Positions 1-6,317 of a stretch of 7,103 nt of DNA are shown piece by piece. The notes beneath the pieces were generated by a model, which was not told the DNA's origin, did no database searches, and saw nothing but the letters and a program-made list of their open reading frames with translations. The DNA is from JAMWZF01 sp041628615 (GTDB lineage Bacteria; Pseudomonadota; Alphaproteobacteria; Rhodobacterales; Rhodobacteraceae): assembly GCA_041628615.1 (NCBI GenBank), contig JBFKOW010000170.1, forward strand, positions 1-7,103, given 5' to 3'. Each line of letters starts with the position of its first letter. The stretch's first letter is position 1. Position numbers and translations under genes: made by a program.

Positions 1-987
1 GCTCGGACCCAGCGGCCAGCCGCGCAGGGTGACCCGGCCGGTCACGCGCGGCAGGTCGCCCAGCAGGGCGCGGAGCAGCGCACCCCGGCCCGACCCGGCG
101 ACGCCGGCAACGCCGAGGATCTCGCCGGCCCGCAGGGTGAAGCTCGCGCCGCGCAGCGGCCCCGCCGCCAGGCCCTCGACGGCGAGCGCGGGCGGCCCGA
201 GGACCGCGTCCGCGGGCCGTGGCGGGAACAGGCCGGTCAGGCTCTGCCCGGTCATCTCCTCGATGATCCGGTCCTGTCCGGTCTGCGCCAGCGGCCGGGT
301 CGAGACGTGCCGCCCGTCGCGCAGCACGCTCACCCGGTCGGCGAGGCGCAGCACCTCGGGCATCCGGTGCGAGACGTAGAGGATCCCCGCCCCCTGTCGA
401 ACCAGTTCGCCGATCACCGCGAACAGCCGGTCGGCCTCGCCGCTGGTCAGCGCGGCGGTCGGTTCGTCCATCACGTAGAGCCAGGCGGCGCCGGGCCGGC
501 CCTGGCCGTCCTCGCCGATCAGGGTGCCGGCGATCCGCACCAGCATCTGGTCCCCGGCGCCGAGACCCGAGACCGGCGCGCGCGGGTCGAGCCCGTCGAG
601 CCCGAGCCGCGCCAGCGCCGCCGCCGCCGCGCCGTTCAGCGCCCGCCAGTCCACCAGCCCGGCCCGGCGCGGGTAGGGCCGGTCGAGATGCATGTTCTCG
701 GCCACCGACAGGCCCGGCACCGGGTGCAGTTCCTGGTGGATGAAGCGCAGTCCCGCGGTGCGCATCGCCGCCGGGGCTCCGAGGGGCAGGGCCACGCCGT
801 CGAGCGTGATCCGGCCCGCATCGGGCCGGTCGAGCCCGGCGAGGATGCGGATCAGCGTCGACTTGCCGGCGCCGTTCTCGCCCATCAGGGCATGGACCTC
901 GCCGCCGCGCAGGACGAGGCCGACGCGATCCAGCGCCTGCACCGTGCCGAAGCGGCGGCTTATCCCGTCGAGCGTCAGTCGCGGCAT
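1..987 (-). CDS. Sugar ABC transporter ATP-binding protein, RbsA/XylG-like (C-terminus cut by window edge)
   Basis: This is the cytoplasmic ATPase of a carbohydrate-uptake ABC transporter of the fused double-domain type. The visible 329 residues contain a full first nucleotide-binding domain: Walker A GENGAGKST at 36-44, Q-loop HQE at 84-86, signature region LGAGDQ at 142-147, Walker B YVMDEPT at 171-177 and switch histidine H207. A second domain begins near residue 265 with a Walker-A-like GVAGSGRG at 295-302. The family usually has about 500 residues, so roughly a third lies beyond position 1. The ATG at 987 is the only reasonable start, but no strong Shine-Dalgarno precedes it; expression may depend on the binding-protein gene 49 bp upstream. 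The signature serine is replaced by glycine, and there are 8 extra residues between signature and Walker B compared with the other ATPase in this window. The family call is firm; the sugar is unknown. Confidence 0.93.
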   Translation of the reverse strand, partial: MPRLTLDGISRRFGTVQALDRVGLVLRGGEVHALMGENGAGKSTLIRILAGLDRPDAGRITLDGVALPLGAPAAMRTAGLRFIHQELHPVPGLSVAENMHLDRPYPRRAGLVDWRALNGAAAAALARLGLDGLDPRAPVSGLGAGDQMLVRIAGTLIGEDGQGRPGAAWLYVMDEPTAALTSGEADRLFAVIGELVRQGAGILYVSHRMPEVLRLADRVSVLRDGRHVSTRPLAQTGQDRIIEEMTGQSLTGLFPPRPADAVLGPPALAVEGLAAGPLRGASFTLRAGEILGVAGVAGSGRGALLRALLGDLPRVTGRVTLRGWPLGPS

Positions 988-1006
988 CGTGGCGGGTCCG
1001 TCGGGC

Positions 1007-1029
1007 GGGACGCCGGCGGGCGGCGTCCC
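1007..1029 (-). promoter_or_regulatory. Intercistronic hairpin between binding-protein and ATPase genes
   Basis: A perfect inverted repeat pairs 1007-1015 with 1021-1029, giving a 9-bp GC-rich stem and a 5-nt loop. It begins 7 nt past the stop codon of the binding-protein gene and lies entirely in the 49-bp gap before the ATPase start. No T-run follows on the minus strand, so it does not look like an intrinsic terminator. In known ABC operons, hairpins at this place protect the binding-protein message from 3' decay or lower downstream expression, so that binding protein exceeds membrane components. That role is inferred here. A chance palindrome in GC-rich DNA is the alternative. Confidence 0.55.
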
Positions 1030-1036
1030 CGTCCCG

Positions 1037-1954
1037 TCACTCCCCGGCGACGTTCGCGGCGGTGATCAGCCGGGTCGGCACGTAGATCACCCGCTGGACC
1101 ACCGGCTCACCGGCGAGGATTCGGGCCACGGTGTCGGCGGTGGTGCGGCCGATCCCGTCGAAGTCCTGCGCCACCGACGCCTCGAAGTTGCCGCCCGCCG
1201 CGATCGCGTCGCGGGCCTGCGGGTTGGCGTCGATGCCGGTGATCACGATGCCCTCGCCGGCCCGGCCCGCGGCCTCGATCGCCTGCAGCGCGCCGAGCGC
1301 CGGCTGGTCCCAGGCGGCCCAGACCGCGTTGATGCTGCCGGGCTCGGGATTGGCGGCGAGCAGGGCCTCCATCCGCGCCCGGCTGTCGGCGATGCCGCCG
1401 TCGCTGACGTCGGGGGTGATCCGGTCGATCACCTCGATGTCGGGGAAGTTGCCGAACACCGCGTCGGCGATGACGCCGCGGATCTGCACCGGCGGGAAGG
1501 GGTCGAAGGTGAACATCACCACCTTGCCCGCGCCGCCGATCCGGTTGGCGACGTAGACCGCGGTCTCGGCCGCCATCGCGTAGCCGTTCGAGGTGACGTT
1601 CGCGGCGACCAGCGGGTCGCTGCCCGCGTCCATCCCGACCACCGGGATCCCGGCCGCGTCGGCGGCGGCCAGCCCGGCGCCGATCTGCGCCGGGTCGACG
1701 TTGATGACGATGGCGTCGACGCCCTGGGTCACCACGTCCTCGATCCGGCTGATGACCGCGGCGACGTCGCCGGCGGTGTCGATCACGTTCACGGTCCAGC
1801 CCAGTTCCGCCGCCCGCGCGCCGAAGCCGTCGACGTAGAACTGGGTACCCGGCTGGGCGAGGTAGGGGGTGATCACCGCCACCTCCTGTGCCGGTGCCGC
1901 GCCCGCGATCCCGATCGCCGCCGCGAGGCCGATCATCGTTGTCCGAAGCGTCAT
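1037..1954 (-). CDS. Sugar ABC transporter periplasmic substrate-binding protein, RbsB-like (Peripla_BP_4 type)
   Basis: This 305-residue protein captures a sugar or polyol in the periplasm and delivers it to the ABC transporter whose ATPase follows. Residues 1-22 form a Sec signal peptide: basic start (R4), hydrophobic core at 7-20, likely cleavage after A20-P21-A22. The mature part shows the two-lobed RbsB fold motifs: GVDAIVIN at 78-85, GIPVVGMD at 102-109, WDQPALGALQAI at 215-226, GIDANPQARDAI at 240-251 and VAQD at 261-264. Family members use the aspartates and nearby polar residues of these loops to hold the ligand. An ATG 30 bp further upstream (1984) is in frame, but I chose 1954 because GGGAGGGA sits 7 nt before it and the signal peptide then starts properly. 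It is divergent from the FGGY kinase, which suggests shared control. The ligand cannot be read from the sequence. Confidence 0.93.
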   Translation of the reverse strand: MTLRTTMIGLAAAIGIAGAAPAQEVAVITPYLAQPGTQFYVDGFGARAAELGWTVNVIDTAGDVAAVISRIEDVVTQGVDAIVINVDPAQIGAGLAAADAAGIPVVGMDAGSDPLVAANVTSNGYAMAAETAVYVANRIGGAGKVVMFTFDPFPPVQIRGVIADAVFGNFPDIEVIDRITPDVSDGGIADSRARMEALLAANPEPGSINAVWAAWDQPALGALQAIEAAGRAGEGIVITGIDANPQARDAIAAGGNFEASVAQDFDGIGRTTADTVARILAGEPVVQRVIYVPTRLITAANVAGE

Positions 1955-1975
1955 GGTGCCGTCCCTCCCTATGGC
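1940..1975 (-). promoter_or_regulatory. Ribosome binding site that sets the binding-protein start at 1954
   Basis: On the minus strand the run AGGGAGGGA (about 1971-1963) lies 8 nt before the ATG at 1954-1952. The alternative in-frame ATG at 1984 would add ten charged residues in front of the signal peptide and has no comparable site. The shorter start is therefore favoured. Confidence 0.7.
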
Positions 1976-2079
1976 ATGGCGCAATCCTGCGGGCTATGTG
2001 TGGCACCGGCCGCGCGGATCGTCCAGTTCCCGCGGTTGCCCGCCCCGTTCGCCCCGCCCCGTTCGCCAGGAGACCGCCG
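1955..2079. promoter_or_regulatory. Divergent control region between the binding-protein gene and the FGGY kinase
   Basis: These 125 bp separate two genes read in opposite directions, so promoters for both must lie here or overlap the gene starts. I could not pick out a convincing -35/-10 pair on either strand; the DNA is GC-rich and alphaproteobacterial promoters are often degenerate. The stretch around 1973-2001 is the least GC-rich and is the likeliest place. No clear LacI- or DeoR-type palindrome is visible. A 14-bp tandem repeat lies at the kinase-proximal end. Confidence 0.5.
2039..2067 (+). repeat. Perfect 14-bp tandem duplication in the kinase leader
   Basis: The unit CCGCCCCGTTCGCC occurs at 2040-2053 and again, directly adjacent and identical, at 2054-2067; the match extends one base to the left. 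The second copy abuts the AGGAG ribosome binding site at 2068-2072. It may be a recent slippage duplication in the leader or a pair of protein-binding half sites. A weaker third relative (CGGTTGCC) precedes it at 2033-2040. Confidence 0.75.
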
Positions 2080-3564
2080 ATGCCCGCCAAGACCGACGGC
2101 ACCGTCTTCATCGGCATCGACATCGGCACCGGGTCGGTCAAGGCGGTGATGGCCGGGCCCGGCGGGGTCCGGCTCGACGGCTACGCCGCGGCGCATGCCA
2201 TGCGCCGCCCCGCGCCGGGCGCGGCCGAGCAGGACCCGGCGGAGTGGATGGCCCATGTCGCGGCCGCGCTGGACCGGTTCGCCGCCCATCCGGGCGCCGG
2301 GGCGGTGGCGGCCATCGGCATCACTTCGCAGGTCAACACCCATGTGTTCTGTGGCGCCGACCTCGCGCCGCTGCATCCGGCGATCACCTGGCAGGACACC
2401 CGGCCCGCGGCGCAGGCGGCCCGGCTCGACGCCGCGATCGGGGCCGGGGCCAAGACCGCCGCGCTGGGCGCGCCGATCCCGATCGACGCGAGCCACGCCC
2501 TGTCGCGGATGGCCTGGATGGCCGAGACCCGGCCCGAGGTCTGGGCCGCCACCGCCCACGTCCTGCTGCCCAAGGACCTCGCAGTCGCCAGGCTGACCGG
2601 CGGCGCGGTGGCGGCGGACCCGATCTCGGCGGTGGGCCTGGCCGGGCCGGACCTGCGCTACGCCGGAGCGGTGCTGGACCTCGTGCCGCGGGCCGCGGCC
2701 GTGCTGCCGCCCTTGGCCGATCCGCTGTCAGTGGTCGGCCGGGTGGCCGCCGGCCGGCCCTTCGCCGGGGTGCCGGTGGCGGCGGGGACGATGGATGCCT
2801 GGGCGAGCATGTTCGGCCTCGGCGTCGCCGCCGAGGGCGAGGCGATGTATCTGTCCGGCACCAGCGAGGTGCTGGGCCTGATCTCGGCCGCGCGGCACGG
2901 CGCGCCGGGGATCATCACCTTCCCGGAGTGGCGGGGGATCACGCTGCACGCCGCGCCGACGCAGTCGGGCGGGGCCTCGCTCGGCTGGCTCGCCCGGCTT
3001 CTCGGGCAGGAGATCGGGGCGCTCGACGGGCTGGCCGCGCGGGCGCCGGTCACCCGCACCACGCCGCTGTTCCTGCCGCATCTCGACGGCGAGCGGGCGC
3101 CGCTCTGGGACCCGGCCTCGCGCGGGGCCTTCGCCGGCATGTCCGGCGCTACCGGCCCGGCAGAGATCGCCGCCGCGGTGATGGAGGGCGTGGCCTTCTC
3201 GGCCCGGCTGGCGCTGGAGGCGATCGAGGTCAGCGGCGGCCGGGCGGTCGAGCGGCTGCGCCACGGCGGCGGCGGCGCGGCCTCGGACGCCTGGTGCCGG
3301 ATCCGGGCCACGGCGCTGGGCCGGGGGCTCGACCGCGTGGCCGCGCCCGAGGCGGGCGCGATGGGGGCGCTTGTGATGGCGGGGGTGGCCGCGGGGCACA
3401 TGGCCGACCTCGCCGAGGCGGCGCGCAGCCTCGTCGTCCCCGGCCAGAGCTTCGAACCCGACCCGGCGCAGCGGGGGCTGGCCGAAGACCGCTACGGCGC
3501 GTTCCGGGAACTTTACGCGGCGCTGGGCGGGGTCAACCGCCACCTGCGCGGCGAGACGGCCTAG
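2080..3564 (+). CDS. FGGY-family carbohydrate kinase, xylulokinase-like
   Basis: This 494-residue cytoplasmic kinase transfers phosphate from ATP to a sugar or polyol, the usual first step after uptake. The N-terminal phosphate-binding motif GIDIGTGS is at 12-19, the substrate loop SQVNTH at 83-88, the probable catalytic base D239 in TMDAW, LSGTSE at 258-263, FLPHLDGERAPLWDP at 331-345 (close to the xylulokinase hallmark) and the adenosine-site GGGGAASDAW at 396-405. Length is normal for the family. The start is set by AGGAG at 2068-2072, 7 nt before the ATG; reading the frame further upstream would run into the divergent gene. It is head-to-head with the sugar transporter, so both probably serve one substrate. 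Xylulokinases usually carry QMHG where this protein has QVNTH, so D-xylulose should not be assumed. The FGGY class is secure; the substrate is open. Confidence 0.92.
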   Translation: MPAKTDGTVFIGIDIGTGSVKAVMAGPGGVRLDGYAAAHAMRRPAPGAAEQDPAEWMAHVAAALDRFAAHPGAGAVAAIGITSQVNTHVFCGADLAPLHPAITWQDTRPAAQAARLDAAIGAGAKTAALGAPIPIDASHALSRMAWMAETRPEVWAATAHVLLPKDLAVARLTGGAVAADPISAVGLAGPDLRYAGAVLDLVPRAAAVLPPLADPLSVVGRVAAGRPFAGVPVAAGTMDAWASMFGLGVAAEGEAMYLSGTSEVLGLISAARHGAPGIITFPEWRGITLHAAPTQSGGASLGWLARLLGQEIGALDGLAARAPVTRTTPLFLPHLDGERAPLWDPASRGAFAGMSGATGPAEIAAAVMEGVAFSARLALEAIEVSGGRAVERLRHGGGGAASDAWCRIRATALGRGLDRVAAPEAGAMGALVMAGVAAGHMADLAEAARSLVVPGQSFEPDPAQRGLAEDRYGAFRELYAALGGVNRHLRGETA

Positions 3565-3570
3565 GGCCGC

Positions 3571-3587
3571 GGGCAGGGGGGCTGCCC
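3571..3587 (+). other. Short hairpin just after the kinase stop codon
   Basis: GGGCAG (3571-3576) pairs with CTGCCC (3582-3587) around a loop of five G residues, and one more C-G pair (3570 with 3588) extends the stem to 7 bp. It begins 6 nt after the TAG stop. No T-run follows. Its right arm is part of a 10-base sequence, GGCTGCCCGG, that recurs in the terminator stem downstream, so the two structures could compete. Confidence 0.4.
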
Positions 3588-3610
3588 GGCGTTCCGGACC
3601 TGCCGCCAAT

Positions 3611-3642
3611 GCAGCCGGTCCGGGGCCGGCTGCCCGGATTTT
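3611..3642 (+). terminator. Probable intrinsic terminator of the kinase transcript
   Basis: GCAGCCGG (3611-3618) pairs perfectly with CCGGCTGC (3626-3633) around a 7-nt loop. The stem is followed by CCGGA and a TTTT run at 3639-3642. A GC-rich stem closed by a T-run is the classic factor-independent terminator, although the T-run is short and sits 5 nt after the stem. It lies 47 bp past the kinase stop and about 105 bp before the BMP gene. It therefore probably separates the kinase from the downstream transport operon. Confidence 0.6.
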
Positions 3643-3655
3643 GAGCAATCTTCCA

Positions 3656-3674
3656 AACCGTGCCCAACCGTGCC
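3656..3674. repeat. Direct repeat AACCGTGCC, period 10 bp, upstream of the BMP operon
   Basis: AACCGTGCC occurs at 3656-3664 and again at 3666-3674, separated by a single C. The 10-bp period places both copies on nearly the same face of the helix, as expected for tandem regulator half sites. It lies between the kinase terminator and the BMP start, about 75 bp upstream of the ATG, where an operator or activator site would fit. No regulator gene is in the window, so its role is inferred. I found no strong promoter hexamers nearby; the sequence around 3710-3715 (CATAAG) is only a weak -10 candidate. Confidence 0.5.
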
Positions 3675-3747
3675 AGTGTCGGCCTGTTCCTACCGGCGCA
3701 CCGCCACGACATAAGCGGCCGGAGACACGTTCAGACAGGGGGATTCC

Positions 3748-4782
3748 ATGACCAGACGACCGATCATCTCCGCGGGCGGCCTGCACCGCCGGCAGCTTCT
3801 TCTCGGCGCCTCCGGGGCGGCCGCAGCGGCCGGGCTCGGGCTGCGGCCCGGACGGCTCTTCGCGCAGGACCCGATCAGCGTCGCCGGCATCTACACCGTG
3901 CCGGTCGAACAGCAGTGGGTCAGCCGCATCCACGTCGCCGCCGAGGCCGCCAAGGGCGCCGGGCAGATCAGCTACACCTTCACTGAGAACACCGCCAACA
4001 CCGACTATCCGCGGGTGATGCGGGAATACGCCGAACAGGGCGTGAAGCTCATCATCGGCGAGATCTTCGGCGTCGAGCAGGAGGCCCGCGAGGTGGTGCT
4101 CGACTACCCCGAGACCGCCTTCCTGCTGGGCTCGTCCTTCCTCGACGATCCGGCCTATCCGAACCTCGCGGTGTTCGACAACTACATCCAGGACGCGTCC
4201 TACCTGTCGGGGATCATCGCCGGGGCGATGACCCAGACCGGCAACATCGGCATGGTCGGCGGCTTCCCGATCCCCGAGGTGAACCGGCTGATGCACGCAT
4301 TCATGGCGGGCGTGCGCGAGATGCGCGACGACGCCACCTTCCAGGTGAGCTTCATCGGCTCGTGGTTCGACCCGCCGAAGGCCAAGGAGACCGCCTTCGC
4401 GATGATCGAGAACGGCGCCGACCTGCTCTATGCCGAGCGGTTCGGCGTGTCGGACGCGGCGCAGGAGCGCGGCATCCTCGCCATCGGCAACGTGATCGAC
4501 ACCCAGCCGGACTATCCCGACACCGTGGTCGCCTCGGCGCTCTGGCACTTCGAGCCGACGCTGCAGGCGGCGCTGGCGCGGGTCGCGGAGGGCAGCTTCG
4601 CGGCGGCGAACTACGGCGTCTACAGCTACATGAAGGAGGGCGGCTGCTCGCTCGCGCCGCTGGGCACCTTCGCGGGCAAGGTGCCGCAGGCGGCGCTCGA
4701 CCTCGTGGCCGAGCGCGAGGCGGCGATCAGGACCGGCGACTTCGTGGTCGAGGTCAACGACGAAGAGCCGACCTCCTCGTGA
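3748..4782 (+). CDS. BMP-family (PnrA/Med-like) ABC transporter substrate-binding protein with Tat-type leader
   Basis: This 344-residue protein is the periplasmic receptor of the second ABC importer. BMP/PnrA proteins studied elsewhere bind purine or other nucleosides. The leader has a twin-arginine motif (HRRQLLLG, R14-R15), an alanine/leucine-rich core at 17-32 and probable cleavage near A39. The mature domain begins around SVAGIY and shows BMP hallmarks: VGGFPIPEVNR at 170-180, GSWFDPPKAKE at 204-214 and YAERFGV at 228-234. The ATG at 3748 follows a strong AGGGGGA (3736-3742) by 5 nt. It is the first gene of an operon whose ATPase start overlaps its stop codon. Tat export suggests folding in the cytoplasm before transport, in contrast to the Sec leader of the other binding protein here; the Tat call is from the motif only. 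Nucleoside specificity is inferred from the family. Confidence 0.92.
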   Translation: MTRRPIISAGGLHRRQLLLGASGAAAAAGLGLRPGRLFAQDPISVAGIYTVPVEQQWVSRIHVAAEAAKGAGQISYTFTENTANTDYPRVMREYAEQGVKLIIGEIFGVEQEAREVVLDYPETAFLLGSSFLDDPAYPNLAVFDNYIQDASYLSGIIAGAMTQTGNIGMVGGFPIPEVNRLMHAFMAGVREMRDDATFQVSFIGSWFDPPKAKETAFAMIENGADLLYAERFGVSDAAQERGILAIGNVIDTQPDYPDTVVASALWHFEPTLQAALARVAEGSFAAANYGVYSYMKEGGCSLAPLGTFAGKVPQAALDLVAEREAAIRTGDFVVEVNDEEPTSS

Positions 4783-6317
4783 CCGCGGCGGCCCCGGACC
4801 GGGGCGTCGTGCTGCGGCTGACCGGGATCACCAAGCGGTTCGGTCGGCTGGCCGCCAACGACGACATCAGCTTCGCCCTCCACGAGGGCGAAGTCCTTGC
4901 CCTGCTCGGGGAAAACGGCGCGGGCAAGACCACGCTGATGAACATCCTGTTCGGCCACTACACCGCCGACGCGGGCAGCGTGGAGGTCTTCGGACGGGAA
5001 CTGCCGCCGGGCGCGCCGGGGGCGGCGCTGGCCGCCGGGGTGGGCATGGTGCACCAGCATTTCACCCTCGCAGACAACATGACGGTGCTGGAGAACGTCC
5101 TGCTTGGCACTGTTCCGCTCTGGCGCTTCGGGCTCGACCGGGCACGGGGCCGGGCGCGGCTGGCGGACCTGTCGCGGGATTTCGGGCTCGCCGTCGATCT
5201 CGACGCCCGGATCCGGTCGCTCTCGGTGGGCGAGCGGCAGCGGGTGGAGATCCTCAAGGCGCTCTACCGCGACGCCCGCATCCTGATCCTCGACGAACCC
5301 ACCGCGGTGCTGACCCCGCAGGAAAGCGAGGCGCTGTTCGACACCCTCGCCAAGGCGGTCCGGCGCGGCCTGTCGGTGATCTTCATCTCGCACAAGCTGC
5401 ACGAGGTGATGGCGATCTCGGACCGGGTGGTGGTGCTGCGCCACGGCCGGCTGGCGGGCGAGGTCGCCACCCGCGACACCGACCGCCACCGGCTGGCCGA
5501 GATGATGGTCGGCGCCGAGGTCGCGCTGCCCCATGCGCAGGCCCGCGACCCGGGCGAGACCCTGCTGGAACTGCGCGACGTGTCGATGGCCGCCGAAGGG
5601 CGCCGGGTCGGGCTGAACCGGGTGAACCTGTCGCTCAGGGCCGGGCAGATCACCGGCATCGCCGGGGTCTCGGGCAACGGGCAGGGGGTTCTCGCGGACC
5701 TGATCGGCGGGCTGGCCCGTCCCGACGGCGGCGAACTTCGGGTCGGCGGGCAGCCTGTCGCCGACTGGTCGCCCCGCGCCTCCCTGGCCGCCGGGGTCGG
5801 GCGGATCCCCGAGGACCGGCACGCGCTGGGCTCGATCGCGGATTTCACGCTGACCGAAAACGCCGTGCTCGAGGGCTACGCCGCCCCGCCGTTCAGCCGC
5901 TCGGGCCTTGTCGACTGGCGCGCCGCCCGCCGCCACGCCGAGGCGATCATCGCCCGCTACGACGTGCGCTGCCCGGGGCCGGACACCCGGATCCGGCTGC
6001 TGTCGGGCGGCAACATGCAGAAGCTGATCCTCGGCCGGGTGCTCGAGGCCGGGCCGCGGATCATCCTCGCCAACCAGCCGGTGCGCGGGCTCGACATCGG
6101 CGCGCTGACCTACGTGCAGGAGCGGCTGATCGCGGCCCGCGACGGCGGCGCGGCGGTGCTGCTGATCTCGGAGGACCTCGACGAGATCCTCGCCCTGTCG
6201 GACGAGATCCGGGTGATGTCGGAGGGCCGGATGTCGCCGGCCTTCCCGCGCGGGTCCAGGACCGCCGCAGAACTGGGCGTCTGGATGGCCGGGCAGGGCT
6301 TCGACCATGCGGCTTGA
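4779..6317 (+). CDS. Nucleoside-type ABC transporter ATP-binding protein, double-domain (BMP-system ATPase, YufO-like)
   Basis: This 512-residue ATPase powers the BMP-type importer. Domain 1 is canonical: Walker A GENGAGKTT at 44-52, signature LSVGERQ at 148-154, Walker B ILILDEPT at 168-175 and switch H205. Domain 2, from about residue 265, is degenerate: the Walker A position reads GVSGNGQ (296-302) and the Walker B acidic pair is replaced by asparagine/glutamine in ILANQPVRGLD (429-439), while LSGGNMQ (408-414) is kept. This pattern is usual for nucleoside-type ATPases, with one productive ATP site. The GTG start at 4779 overlaps the BMP stop in GTGA, indicating translational coupling; a weak GAAGAG lies 11 nt upstream. 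The frame is open further upstream, but that part is the antisense-frame shadow of the BMP gene. Total length matches the family. Confidence 0.93.
   Translation: MTAAAPDRGVVLRLTGITKRFGRLAANDDISFALHEGEVLALLGENGAGKTTLMNILFGHYTADAGSVEVFGRELPPGAPGAALAAGVGMVHQHFTLADNMTVLENVLLGTVPLWRFGLDRARGRARLADLSRDFGLAVDLDARIRSLSVGERQRVEILKALYRDARILILDEPTAVLTPQESEALFDTLAKAVRRGLSVIFISHKLHEVMAISDRVVVLRHGRLAGEVATRDTDRHRLAEMMVGAEVALPHAQARDPGETLLELRDVSMAAEGRRVGLNRVNLSLRAGQITGIAGVSGNGQGVLADLIGGLARPDGGELRVGGQPVADWSPRASLAAGVGRIPEDRHALGSIADFTLTENAVLEGYAAPPFSRSGLVDWRAARRHAEAIIARYDVRCPGPDTRIRLLSGGNMQKLILGRVLEAGPRIILANQPVRGLDIGALTYVQERLIAARDGGAAVLLISEDLDEILALSDEIRVMSEGRMSPAFPRGSRTAAELGVWMAGQGFDHAA

Noticed and set aside
307..1065. 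A 252-codon plus-strand frame opposite the left ATPase
   Set aside because: It is a shadow of the minus-strand ATPase, whose Walker and switch motifs are unambiguous.
1960..1984. Longer binding-protein start at the ATG at 1984
   Set aside because: It would add ten charged residues before the signal peptide, while the ATG at 1954 has a strong Shine-Dalgarno at good spacing.
1955..2007. Inverted repeat GGTGCC (1955-1960) / GGCACC (2002-2007) near the binding-protein start
   Set aside because: Only 6 bp with a 41-nt separation; this is expected by chance in GC-rich DNA and gives no recognisable riboswitch or operator.
692..2149. A 485-codon plus-strand frame opposite the sugar transporter genes
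   Set aside because: It is antisense to the binding-protein and ATPase genes; its His/Asp/Arg/Gly-rich translation is compositional.
1869..3644. A 591-codon plus-strand frame over the kinase
   Set aside because: It lies in a different frame from the kinase, is dominated by Arg, Gly, Pro and Ala and has no motif, whereas the kinase frame carries every FGGY hallmark.
3687..3715. Possible promoter TTCCTA ... CATAAG with 17-bp spacing before the BMP gene
   Set aside because: The -35 part matches poorly and the -10 part only partly; too weak to annotate as a promoter.
2728..4548. A 606-codon open frame on the minus strand across the kinase and BMP genes
   Set aside because: It runs through two clear plus-strand genes and their terminator and shows no recognisable family motif.
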